A stretch of 64,000 nt of DNA from Gonapodya sp. JEL0774 (taxonomy: Eukaryota; Monoblepharomycota; Monoblepharidomycetes; Monoblepharidales; Gonapodyaceae): NCBI GenBank assembly GCA_027604505.1, contig JADIIX010000018.1, positions 131,946-195,945 on the forward strand. Reading direction: 5' to 3'. The translations under genes and the position numbers were made by a program. Positions 26,293 through 36,700 of this stretch are shown one piece after another. Under the pieces are notes generated by a model. The model had not been told where the DNA came from. It ran no database searches and saw only the letters and a program-made list of their open reading frames with translations. How positions within the stretch are numbered: the first letter of the stretch is position 1; each line of letters begins with the position of its first letter.

Positions 26293-27997
26293 TTATTCGA
26301 CGATAATCAGCTCCTCTGTTCGCCCAACGTCATACACGTCCTTGTACCGTTCATACAATCTTCGCAGGGCACATATATACTGTTTATGCCAATAATCCAC
26401 GTCAGTGACGGTGGGGTTCGCAATGTGCGGATTGTCGAGAGGCGACCCAACCACTGAGGAACAGCGATCAGCGAGTTGCTCAGAGACGGAACATAAGTAA
26501 CAATGAGCAACAAAAATGGAACTCACCTACTACAACACCGCCTATCCTCGGCACAGGCAGTCCCCACCTACCCCAAAACAGTAAGGGGGTCCAACCAAGA
26601 TAATGTTTTGCTACGTCCTGGAGATACCTCAATGCGGGGTGAGCCACTTGGCTGAACAGATCGTTTTCTCCAAAAGCATATACTGGGATAAGTCGACTTC
26701 CCGTTTCTAGAGCGACCCGAATAAAGCCCTTTCGGCGATTGAGGACCAATCGGTTGGTTCTTGGAATCGCATAGAGCGCTTCTTGAGCGCCGCCCACGAC
26801 AATAGCTACTGCATGACCGTGTCTGTGGGGATTTCGCGGTACATCCACAGTAGAACGGACTTGAAAACCAGTGGCAGGCGGCTCTGAGGTGGCGTTGGGG
26901 TAAGTATCGGGTGGTTGCGGAGCATTGCCAGACGACATAAGAGTGTCTCCCCGCGCTTCATCACAAACATCACAAGGAACACTACTATCGAGAGCAGCAG
27001 ACGTTCCAATTTTGGGAGCGAGGATTTCGCACGATGCTATCTCCGCGATTTCCTCCTCCCTGCTTTGTCTTCGAAACCAAGAGAGGAGGGCACGTGGATT
27101 TGCTCCACAAGTGCTTTGTTCCACCGAATCTTGTTCACCCAACAACCACCATTTCAAGCTCTTCTTGTCTGCCCCAATGAACCCGCGCCCCAAGAGGTAT
27201 TCTCGGCCGACAGGGATGAAAAAGTTGGAAGATAATGTTGCGACACGCAGTTGAATTCCAGGGAACAACGAGGAGAAGCGAGACGCACGGTCCGAGGTGA
27301 AGCATACCCAGAAGGAGGTTCCTAGAATGCCGTGAGGGTGACAGGCAAACTTCGAGCAATGGGAAACGGTTAGAGGAACGAAACAGCGATTGGGAGTTCA
27401 GAGTCACTTGGAGTTGCTATTCACCAAATATCGATCTCGGGGGTCCAATTCCGGTCCATCTCGTACAATTCTCATTGGAAAAGCTTCCACAAGTGCGTCG
27501 TAAAGCCAGTTATTCCTCAGCCACTGAACAGGGCGGCCCCCTCTCCATGGACTTCTGTCAAATAGCACGATCCAAGCGGTATATGCTGCTGCCAAAGGTG
27601 ATGTCCATTTGTGCTTCCAGAGGATATGATACAATTTTAGGGAGACTGGGAGCAGGAAGAGTATTTGAGAGGAGAGTACAACAAGAAGGGCTTTCAGGTG
27701 GGACTCAAAAATATATCGCATCAGCGGTATCGCCAGCTTCACGAGGGGACGGAGGGGGAAAAAGAGCGGCGAGATGGCTGAAAGGAGGGCGGAGGTCACC
27801 GTGGGGAGGACTGCCGACAATCGGCTCCGATTCTGACTCGCAGTAGACCGTCGCCGCCGGCCATCATGCGTAGCTGCTGCTGGTCGCACTGGCGGAGGCG
27901 ATGGCGGGCGAGAAGAGTCGTTTCGCGGTGTATAATCGACATAGTCGAGTAGGACTTCCCGGCAATTATCCTCTGGCTCAATCGTGAGCGTGCTCAT
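26293..27997 (-). CDS. DGA1: Diacylglycerol O-acyltransferase, DGAT2 family
   Basis: ER/lipid-droplet enzyme making triacylglycerol from diacylglycerol and acyl-CoA. Exon 1 (27997 to about 27433) has a polar Pro/Arg-rich N-terminus, two hydrophobic stretches and the DGAT2 lead-in RNNWLYDALVEAFPMRIV. Exon 2 opens with the active-site HPHG (CHPHGILGTSFW), then FIPVGREYLLGRGFIGADKK. After an insertion come AIVVGGAQEALYAIP (family GGAxE), RKGFIRVALETGSRLIPVYA, FGENDLF and FWGRWGLPVPRIGGVVVG. The last exon gives GSPLDNPHIANPTVTDVDYW and RLYERYKDVY and ends at 26293. All DGAT2 motifs are present. Unusual is a stretch of about 120 residues between ADKK and the GGAxE block (about 26840-27190), with little similarity to the usual short loop. 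Confidence 0.9.
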
Positions 27998-28107
27998 TTT
28001 CTCAGAGGCGGACGGAAGTTCAAGTCAAGATCATTGAAGGACTAATCACATTTTCGAAAGTGATCGCAAATTCGTTGGTTAACCCCAAAGACTTTGCTTT
28101 GTAAGAA
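27998..28107. other. Short spacer between DGAT2 and the duplicated segment
   Basis: Presumed DGAT2 promoter/5' leader ending where the duplicated unit begins. Confidence 0.35.
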
Positions 28108-29600
28108 ATGTCTCCCGTCAACGGGATGGTATTGCATATATATAATCGTATTATCGTATTTCGCTTTCAGGAACGAAAATACTAGAGCACGTGGTCCTTG
28201 TTTTCTTGATTCATTTTCACGCCTCCTTTTCATTCTGCCTTTGCCCCGTGTCGGGTGGTTGGAAATAATTTGAGAATAAGCCATGATGTATCAATGTAGG
28301 AGCTGGCACAAACATATTGTCTTTGCATCAATGGCTGTGTTGAGGCGGAACATGGCCACTGTCAAAATGCGAGGACACGGCAGGACACGGCTCCACGCGC
28401 CGGCGGGGCACTCGCCAACTTCGGCAGACAGATATACCGCGAACAACAAGATCTGCACCAAATCCAAAGATGCATTTCACCGTGAAAAACATTGGCTTGG
28501 AAGACGTGAAAGCTCGGGAAGCATCAGTAGAATGCCTGGATGATGGGTTCGGCAAAGGTGCGCACATCGCTTTGTTCCCTGGTCACGGGCGGAATTGACA
28601 CACAGGTTCGCGTACGTTCTGAAATCTTAAAGATTTACTCACGCAGTACTTTGCCAGTTTGATGCCGGCCGATCCCAAGTTTCGTACTTACATGAGGCTT
28701 CGCAAGTACGCAAGTCACCCTCCGAAAAGAGGTCCTGCCCCATCAACCTTTTCGTCTTAAATCGTAGCTGGCGATCGTGGCTTTCAGAAACTCCTCGATT
28801 TCCTAACACTGTGTGGGTGGCCAGTCCGAGCAACTCAACCTCCATCCCAGGCTCGCACGAGTCAACCGTGTCGAGCGTGGCCATTTGGTACCCACCAGAG
28901 GTACCTCAAGAGAAGATTACGGGTACCTGGTGGTGGTTCTTGCGTTGGAGGGTCATGGGGTTGGTGTATACCTTTTTGAAGAGTGGGCGTCGTCGCGTTG
29001 GGTTGCTGCCTTGGAGTTATTCGAATTGCTTTGACGCCGTCCCCCAACATCAATTTCTCCCAGCCTTCTCTCTCCACCACATCCTCCTCCTCAACCGCGC
29101 ACGAACCCGCATCGTCTCCCAAATGGGCCCTACTCACGGGAAGATCATGGGCGACCGACCGCACTTTTACCTTCACTTTCTCTCCACGTTCACCAAATGG
29201 CGCGGCAAAGGGTCCGCGTCTGCTGTACTGCAACCCGTACTGAAACAAGCGGATGAGAGGGGACTCGAATGTTACTTGGAAGCCGCGAATCCGGGCCTGG
29301 TGCCCTTTTACGAAAAGTTGGGGTTCCAAGAGCGTGGTCAGATAGATGTGAAAGGTGAGTTTGGCTGATGTGAGTTCGTTGGTCCCGTACGGTTGCGACT
29401 TGTTGGTGCTCTTTGGCAGGCGACGGGTCCATTATCTTTATACCGATGGTGCGACCACCAAAAAAGTCTACATGAGTCTGTGAACAAAGAATATGGTGCA
29501 TGCTGTTTGCGTTAGTTGATCCAAGCTATGAATGTTTTCGACTTCGTAACGATGATGAGAGCTTCTGAATCCGGGGATGAAATCGACAAAGGCAGGTGTA
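28108..29600 (+). repeat. Segmental duplication, unit 1 (about 1.5 kb)
   Basis: Similar along its length to 30269-31780, including non-coding flanks: the upstream CTCCCGTCAA...ATAATCGTA...TTTCGCTTTCA block, the GNAT exons and introns, and the downstream GCATGCTG...GAGAGCTTCTGAATC block. The coding portion is far more similar than the flanks. The ends are approximate. Confidence 0.8.
28470..29475 (+). CDS. GNAT-family N-acetyltransferase, intact copy
   Basis: Acetyl-CoA-dependent acyltransferase. Exon 1 from ATG 28470: MHFTVKNIGLEDVKAREASV and ECLDDGFGK. A following exon reads ASLMPADPKFRTYMRLRK; how it joins exon 1 is uncertain. A third, long exon starts at SWRSWLSETPRFPNTVWVAS, with VSSVAIWYPPEVPQ, GKIMGDRPHFYLHFLS, then the acetyl-CoA loop WRGKGSASAVLQPVLKQAD and LECYLEAANPGLVPFYEKLG and FQERGQIDVK. 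The last exon is spliced at VK|GDGSIIFIPMVRPPKKST and stops at 29475. The RGKGSAS loop corresponds to the family R/Q-x-x-G-x-G/A motif. This small fungal GNAT type often has no known substrate. The long exon is open throughout, unlike its neighbour at 30629. Confidence 0.75.
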
Positions 29601-29740
29601 GACAACAGCGACACCAAGGGTGAACTGTTATGTATGGCGCTAAAAGATGTGCATAATTGCGTATGAAGAGTCTGTTATAGCCAGCCATGCGGCATGCCCC
29701 AAAATCGCTAGAGCAAGTGTTTGTGGGATTGGAATATCTG

Positions 29741-30221
29741 TCACAGCATCAATCTTCTTTGAATCCATTTTGATACAACCATCATTTGTGATAACATGAT
29801 TAGTCGTGAAGTCTCAGCTTGGCAAATCGAACGTTTTGCACCTTTGATCTTCAAGTTTGCTTCTTGCAAACGGCAGATCACTTCATCGATATGTTTCAGA
29901 TGATCATCAAATCTCTTTGAGAATGTCAAAATATCATCAAAATACACGAGAGTAAACTCCCATGAAGATACGTCACGGTAGCACTGCATCCACCAAACGT
30001 TGAATGGTTGCAGGTACGTTCATTACCCAAATAACATGTGCCGGAACTGCAGGTGAACTGTTAACTGCGAAACGCAGTCTTTCTATGATTTTCTTCAGCA
30101 CTTTCTTCCAATACCCCCATGTTATGTCGAGCGCCGAAAAGTAACCAGGTTCATCGACAACACTAAGAGCGTCTCGATTGCGACGTCGCAATTCTTTCAA
30201 ACAACCAAGTTTCTTTGTCAT
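29741..30221 (-). pseudogene. Decayed Ty3/gypsy-type reverse transcriptase fragment
   Basis: Minus-strand remnants of a retrotransposon polymerase. One frame (30221-29973) reads EPGYFSALDITWGYWK...VMNVPATIQRLVDAVLP. The other (29989-29741) reads TLVYFDDILTFSKRFDDHLK, with the catalytic Y-x-D-D box. The two pieces belong to the same domain in the expected order but sit in different frames. Palm-domain sequence between them is shortened, and no integrase, protease, RNase H or terminal repeats are seen. It lies exactly between the two duplicated GNAT units and is clearly non-functional. Confidence 0.85.
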
Positions 30222-30268
30222 CTAGAACCGTTTTATAGACAAGTTGAGACCTGGGATACCCGCTATAT

Positions 30269-31780
30269 AACTGTCTCCCGTCAATTCGTACCATATGTGG
30301 CACATATAATCGTACTATTGTATTTCGCTTTCACGAACCAAACCACCAGAGCATGTAGTAGTCCTTTATCTTATATCATTGTCCACGCCTCCTTTTCATT
30401 CTGCCATGTCCCTTGTCGTGTGGTTAGAAACCGTTTGAGAATGAGCCATGATTACCGATGTAGGAATTGATACAAACATATTGTCTTTGCATCACAAGAT
30501 GGCTGTGTTGACGCGGAACATCGCCGCCGTCGCAATGCGAGGACACGGCTCGGCTCTGCGAACCCTCGCGCCCCCCGCACTCCCCGCCAACTTCGGCACA
30601 CACACCAAGATCTGCACCAAATCCAGCGATGCAGTTCACTGTGAAGAACATTGGCTTAGGAGACGTAAAGGTTCTGGAAGCATCAGCAGAATGCCTCAAC
30701 GATGGGTTCGGCAATGGTAAGCGAATCCCTTTATTCCTCCGTCACAGACAGAATTGACACACAGGTTCGCGTACGTTCCGCAAAACTTTTAGTTTTACTC
30801 TCGCAGTACTATACCAGTTTGATGCCGGCCGACCCCAAGTTTCGTAGCTACATGAAGCTTCGCAAGTATGCGGAACTCATCCTTCCAATGGAGATCCTGC
30901 CCCATAAATCTTCTCGTATTGAATCATAGCTGGCGATCGTGGCTTGCAGAAACTCCTCGATTTCCTAACACTGTGTGGGTAGCAAGTCCTGGCGTCCCCG
31001 ACAAATCAACCTCGAGCCCAGGCTCGCACGAATCAACCGTGTCGAGCGTGGCCATTTGGTTCCCACCAGAGGTACCTCAAGAGAAGATTACGGGTACCTG
31101 GTGGTGGTTTTTGCGTTGGAAGTTCTTAGGATGGGTGTACACCTTCCTGAAGAGTGGGTGTCGTTGCGTTGGGTTGCTCCCTTGAACTCGTTCGAGTTGC
31201 TTTGACGCCATCCCCCAACATCAATTTCTCCCAGCCTTCTCTCTCCACCACATCCTCCTCCTCAACCGGGCACGAACCCACATGTTCTCCCTAGTCGGCC
31301 CTGCGCACGGGAAGATCATGGGGGACCGACCACACTTTTACCTTCACTTTCTCTCCACGTTCACCAAATGGCGTGGTAAAGGGTCCGCGTCTGCTGTGCT
31401 GCAACCCGTGCTGAAACAAGCGGATGAGAGGGGACTCGAGTGTTACTTGGAAGCCGCAAATCCGGGCCTGGTGCCCTTTTACGAAAAGTTGGGGTTCCAA
31501 GAGCGCGGTCAGATTGATTTGAAAGGTGAGTTTGGCTGGTGTGAGTTCTTTGGTCCCGTACGGTTGCGACTTGTTGTTGCTCTTTGGCAGGCGACGGGTC
31601 CATCATCTTCGTACCGATGGTGCGACCACCAAAGAAGTCTACATAGCCTGAAAACGAAAATATGGAGCATGCTGTGTTCGGTAGTTGATCCAAGGTCTGA
31701 ATGTTTGCAACTTGGGTGACCGATTCAGATGCTGAGAGCTTCTGAATCTGGTAGTAAAATCCAAAAAGGCAGGTGATAAG
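30269..31780 (+). repeat. Segmental duplication, unit 2 (about 1.5 kb)
   Basis: Partner of 28108-29600 at an offset of about 2.16 kb, same orientation. The ends are approximate. Confidence 0.8.
30629..31646 (+). pseudogene. GNAT-family acetyltransferase, duplicate copy with a premature stop
   Basis: Tandem paralogue of the gene at 28470. Exon 1 MQFTVKNIGLGDVKVLEASA (ATG 30629), exon 2 TSLMPADPKFRSYMKLRK, then SWRSWLAETPRFPNTVWVAS, VSSVAIWFPPEVPQ, GKIMGDRPHFYLHFLS, WRGKGSASAVLQPVLKQAD and a final exon GDGSIIFVPMVRPPKKST ending at 31646. In the long exon a TGA at 31183-31185 replaces the TGG at 29012-29014 of copy 1, upstream of the acetyl-CoA-binding loop. Elsewhere the coding sequence is well kept, so the inactivation looks recent. 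The alternative is that this stretch is an unrecognised intron in both copies; copy 1 reads through openly, which argues against that but does not exclude it. Confidence 0.6.
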
Positions 31781-31941
31781 CCTTAAATTGCTTATAGATG
31801 ATGGTGCATCGCACCGTGCCTGTCCCACTCCGACCCACAATAAGTGTTCGTAAGACCAGACTAGACAATACAAATTCTCAGCGAGCACATAAGGGCGCTT
31901 TATTTCTGGCTTCTTATTCACATACAACCACGACCATAACT

Positions 31942-33114
31942 CTACCCTCTGGGCCTCGGAATTTTGAGCGCCTCGTACAGCCCACTCTTGCCCCCCTTGA
32001 GCAGCGCCGCCGTCTGCGACAAGCCTCTCTTTCTCTTCTTCTTCTTGAACTGCGCGAACCTATCCTCCTCCGCGTCCTTCTTTCCACCCTGTTCTGCGGG
32101 CAGCTGCGACGGGTGCTTGAATGGTATCTGGAACCCCGAGAGCAGGAGCACGGCCTCTTCGGGCGTGCGCGCGGTGGTTGAGAATTGAATTTGTACGTCG
32201 TAGAGGCGGGGGAACTGGTCAAAGTAAGGTTCAATGTCCGGGAACAGGCCGACGGCCTGGGAGGGTAAGGTGACCGTCGTGGATCCCGAACTGAACCCAT
32301 CGCCCTGCGCAGGCCATCCCTCCCACTCCCGCATGCGGGGCAGCACGCACTCCACGCATCTCTCCAAGAAGGAGTACATGAGATCGCCTTCCAGGACCAC
32401 CTGGGCGCCGACAGCCTGGCCCTTGCGGAGCCGGGTCTCCGAGTCAGACCATGTGGCAAAGGTGGGCACGGGGCGGAGCCCCGAGATGCATTGGAGCTGC
32501 ATCATGGCGACCAAGATGACGTTTTTGTTTTGGTGGGAGTTGTGCGGAGTGCAGCGGAGGGTGATGGAGGTGAGTTCGGGGAGCTTCGACGGGTCGAAGG
32601 AGGCGGGTTTGGGCGGCGAGTGGTGGTGGGCACGCGTTCGCCGGGTTGTGGTGTAGTCGATGGGGTTCTGTACGTGGGTGGGGAGGAGAGGTCTCGGTGG
32701 CTTGGGTGGTGGGGGCAGCGGGCTGGAAAACACGGCCGTAAGGAGGTTTTCTGGCAGAGGGCGTGCGGGGAAGGGGGTGGCGGTAGGATGGTGTTCGTAC
32801 GTGAGGTACAGGAGATCCTGTTGCAGGACCGAGGTGAAGTGCGTGTAGTATCGTGAGCGCGGGGAAATTGCGGATTTGGACGGCGGGACCACGAAGAGTT
32901 GGGCGGTCGGAGTCGCGTCGAGCAGGGATTTTGCTCGAGGAGGAACGGGGACAGCGGGAGTCGAAGCATCGTCCGGGATCGTTTCTGGGGACCCGTCCGA
33001 CGTCACCGAAGCCATCGTCCTCCGCGCTCCTGCTCCTGCTGCCGTTGCGGCTCCCACGCTCAGCGTAGAAAACGCCAAACGGGAAGCCACGGGCGATGCT
33101 TTGCGGGTAAGCAT
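31942..33114 (-). CDS. MRPL7: Mitochondrial large-subunit ribosomal protein uL5m (MRPL7-like)
   Basis: Structural protein of the mitochondrial 54S subunit, near 5S-like and P-site tRNA contacts. A single exon of 390 residues. The N-terminus is rich in Arg, Ala and Ser (MLTRKASPVASRLAFSTLSV), as in a mitochondrial presequence. The central and C-terminal part holds L5 motifs: LTSITLRCTPHNSHQNKNV, LQCISGLRPVPTFATWSDSE, RLRKGQAVGAQVVLEGDLMY and SFLERCVECVLPRM, then VGLFPDIEPYFDQFPRLYDV and LLSGFQIPFKHP. The Pro-rich stretch around residues 120-170 is not part of the L5 core. A basic extension ends the protein (FKKKKRKRG...). No intron is needed. It diverges from CFAP57. Confidence 0.88.
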   Translation of the reverse strand: MLTRKASPVASRLAFSTLSVGAATAAGAGARRTMASVTSDGSPETIPDDASTPAVPVPPRAKSLLDATPTAQLFVVPPSKSAISPRSRYYTHFTSVLQQDLLYLTYEHHPTATPFPARPLPENLLTAVFSSPLPPPPKPPRPLLPTHVQNPIDYTTTRRTRAHHHSPPKPASFDPSKLPELTSITLRCTPHNSHQNKNVILVAMMQLQCISGLRPVPTFATWSDSETRLRKGQAVGAQVVLEGDLMYSFLERCVECVLPRMREWEGWPAQGDGFSSGSTTVTLPSQAVGLFPDIEPYFDQFPRLYDVQIQFSTTARTPEEAVLLLSGFQIPFKHPSQLPAEQGGKKDAEEDRFAQFKKKKRKRGLSQTAALLKGGKSGLYEALKIPRPRG

Positions 33115-33791
33115 CAGTCGGTGTTGACGATGAAAGGAAGGGGAAACTGACTCAAGTGCACACCCGTCACCAGTAGAATTTTGGACAGACCATAAATCAA
33201 CAGCCGGGACAACGATTCCGTCTCAAAGCTGCTCATAGAAAAATATTGACAAGCTAATAAGCACTTCACGTAGCTTATCTGTTCTAAGATATTATGCATG
33301 CAACCATGAACTAATTGCCCTTCTGCAACACCGCTCACTGACTCTGAGGGGGTGAAATATTTTCCAGGTAGTCACCTTGGAGTTGAAGTCGCGCCATTCC
33401 CGGTTGCGACTTCCGCCCGGCTTCTTCCCTATACACTCATGAATCCTGGTTTGATTCAGAGTTGTAACACCCAGCCACTGAACGCAGACTACTACCCCAC
33501 ATGTACTCCTCGCACAACTTCCTGGTATATGGAACTGTGTCGTACGTTGTCGTTTAAAGGAAAGTGAAGATAATATCTGGTACTGCATTATCTGGCAGGA
33601 AATGCTGTGGCCTCGCCCGGCTCCAAGCGCACCCACTCGAGCGGTGATATTTGAACAGCAGAGACAGCAGGAAACAGAATCACGTGAAATCTCTCAACCA
33701 CGTGAATTTCTCACGCGTTTGCCGCGTCCAATTCTCACGGTTCAGCGGGGACTGACGGCTTCTGCCAAAAGACTGCACACACTCCACTGCA
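33115..33791. other. Divergent promoter region between MRPL7 and CFAP57
   Basis: 677 bp. Short frames on both strands without family resemblance. It holds two ATCACGTGAA/ACCACGTGAA blocks (about 33680 and 33700) with the E-box core CACGTG, a possible bHLH site; this is noted from sequence only. Confidence 0.4.
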
Positions 33792-36700
33792 ATGTCGATC
33801 GCAGCCGTCGTTCACAAGTGAGTTGAATTCAGGGCGACACCGAGATCGCGATATCAGTAGTGCTGGAGAGGAGACGCAGTGTGGGGACCGTGTCATTTGC
33901 AGCGTGGTGCGGACCCGTGTCTGCTGTGTAATTGGTGAAAATGTCTCCCACGGACTCTGTACTCTGTCTCCCACTCCGCTCCTGTACCTTTACCTGTCCC
34001 TCTTGCTTCCCTAAATCTCCTCGCTCCTCGATTCCCACGCCTCCTCCCTCCTATTCAGGGCCGTGTTCGGTCTCTCCACGGCACCCACATCCCACCTCCA
34101 CTTCCTACCCGACGACTCCTCCATCCTCTACCCCGCCGGCTCAAATATCATCCTGCACTCCCAAGAATCGAAACTCCAGCGATTCGTCGCTCTTTCCGGT
34201 GATGGCGTCTCCGCAATGGCTGCGTCCCCAAACAAGCGGTATTTGGCTGTGGCCGAACGCGCACGCGGAACCTCAAAACCCTCCATTTCTATCTACGAGG
34301 TGCTCACCATGCGCAAACGTAAAGTCCTTGTCGTCGGTGGTCCAGGCGCCCAGGACGGACCACCGGTCTCAGGCTCCGCCACCGGCCCTGCCTCTGGTCC
34401 CTCTGTTCAATCCGGGTCTGGGTTAGGTGGATCCTCTGGTGCTGCAGGCTCCGGCTCTAGTGCAGCTGGTGGAGCCTACGGGTCATCATCCGCTCACGGT
34501 GCCAACGCTGGATCTGGGACCGCCGGCGGCCCTGCACCTCCATCCTCCTCCCGCCTTCCCGGAATTTCACCCTCCACCACCTTCTCTTCCCACCCTTCCC
34601 CATCCGACCCGCCAGACTCTAGGGACTTTGTCAGCCTGTGCTTCTCCCCAGACTCCAAATACCTCATCGCCCAAGCCTCCGCGCCGGATTGGACACTGTA
34701 CTACTGGGCATGGGAAAAATCCAAAGTCCTCGCCGCCGTGCGCACCGTGGGCGTAACGGGAACAGGCACCGGCGCAGCAGCGGGTAGTACGGGCACCTCG
34801 GGCCAGTCGCAGTCGCAGTCCCAGTTCCAATCCCAAGCCCAGTCCTCCACCAGCCACGTCTCGCAACCACACAGCAACCCCAGCCAGTCCCTCCACTCCC
34901 GAGACGCGGGCTCCAACAGTAACAATCCCCCGCCTTCTTCCACCTCCCTCTCCACCTCCACGTCCCGCCACACGCCGTCCGTTCCTCCGGTCCACCGAGT
35001 CTCCTTCAACCCGCTCGATCCATCCGTCGTAGTCGTGACGGGAAGTGCAGGGCTGAGGATGTTTCGGTACCAGGAGGGACAGTTGAGGGCGTTGGGGGTC
35101 GTAAGGGGTGAAGCACGGGTGGGTCCCCGTGTTGTCTCTTTTGCGTCCGTTATGCAGCTCATTTCCTTTATTCGCTCTGATTCTCTGCCACTCCCACCAC
35201 ACGCACCTCCATAATAATATAACGAATCTCATTCCTCTGTTAGACATATTCGACCCACACGTGGATCACCCAATCAGCACCCCCTCCCCCCACCGCACCG
35301 GGCCACCCCGCCCCGCCCAGTCCCGCCCCCCGCGCCTACCTCCTCCTCTCCACCGACGATCCCCGTCTGCTCATCTTCGACGCCGCCGACCTCGACCGCG
35401 AGTTCCGCGGCGAGATCATCCTCCCCCTCCACCCTACCTCGGCCGCTCCTCTTCCCGTGCACAGCTTGGCGACCACGGCGCGGGGGTTCGTGGCCGGCTG
35501 TGGGAACGGGACCGTCGTGGTGTACGAGAGGGTCAACGACGAGGCCAGGGGGGACGGGGTGGCCACGCTGGCGCACCAGGGGACGCCTGCTGGGAAAGTG
35601 CCGGTGTTTCGGAGGGGGAGAGAGATGAAGGTCGGCGAGGCAGGGGGCCTGAGCGGTGTCGGGGGCTTCGGGGGGATGATTGGTGTGGGCGGTAGCGGTC
35701 ACGCTGGGCACGGCAAGGCCAAGGATTTCGCAAGGGTTGTGGAAGTGGCGGTCAGTGCGGCAGAAGATATGGTGGTGGTGACGACGGAGGGTAATCAGAT
35801 GTATGTGGGGGGTTTGGGTGGTGGGGAAGGCAAGGTACGTTGATGGTTTCGGTGAAACGGCGCCAGGGGGTTGTGTGCGAAGCGGTTTTGCTGACTTTGC
35901 CGCCTCATCGATTGCGGCCACTCCGGGCACCCGTTACGTTCACACACCACACTCCTGGTTCCCATCTTACAACGGCTTATCCCAGCTGGACGATACCCAC
36001 CTCACACCCTTTTCCCACGCTTTCCACTCCCACCCAATTACCGGCCTGGACTGCTGTGTCCGCAAGCCTCTCCTCGTGACCTGCTCCACCGACCGCTCTG
36101 TCCGCGTGTGGAACTACGTCGAGGGCACTTGCGAGGTGGCCAAAACGTTCGCCGAGGAGGCGTTCAGCGTCGCGGTGCATCCCAGCGGGCTCTATGTGTT
36201 GGTGGGATTTTCGGACAAGTTGAGACTGATGAATGTCTTGGTGGATGATGTGAGGATGGTGAGGGAGTTTACCATCAGGGGTTGTAGGGAGGTGAGTAGT
36301 ACGTGGAGGAGCAGGTATTTGGTCGGAACAAATCTGACTTCTGCGGCTTGTTTCCACCATCGAATGCGGCTCGATCGACTTACCCACTCGCTAGTGCCGT
36401 TTCTCCACCGGTGGTCAATTCTTCGCCTGCGTCCACGGTAACGCCGTGCAAATATACTCCACGTGGACCTTCGACCTCCTCGCCACCCTCAAAGGCCACT
36501 CGGGGAAAGTTCGCTCCCTTCACTGGTCCGCGGACGATTCCAGGCTCGTCAGTGCGGGTATCGATGGGGCGGTGTACGAGTGGTCTCTGCGGGATATGGC
36601 TACCCCGGGTGTACCCGCGAGTGCAAGCGGGGTTGTGGGCTCGACAGTGCCTGGCGGGGGTTCCGTCGCGGCAGCGCTGGTCGCCGGTGGAGTGGCGGCA

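Noticed and set aside
28283-28543. 86-codon frame starting MMYQCRSWHKHIVFASMAVL
   Set aside because: Overlaps GNAT copy 1 exon 1 in another frame and lies mostly in duplicated non-coding flank.
30498-30720. Possible mitochondrial-type leader MAVLTRNIAAVAMRGHG upstream of the GNAT copy 2 start
   Set aside because: The frame runs out of phase with the GNAT exon, and the equivalent in copy 1 is poorly conserved; the internal ATG (30629) has better conserved downstream sequence.
31942-32860. Several plus-strand frames of 60-140 codons
   Set aside because: Shadows of the GC-rich single-exon uL5m gene on the minus strand.
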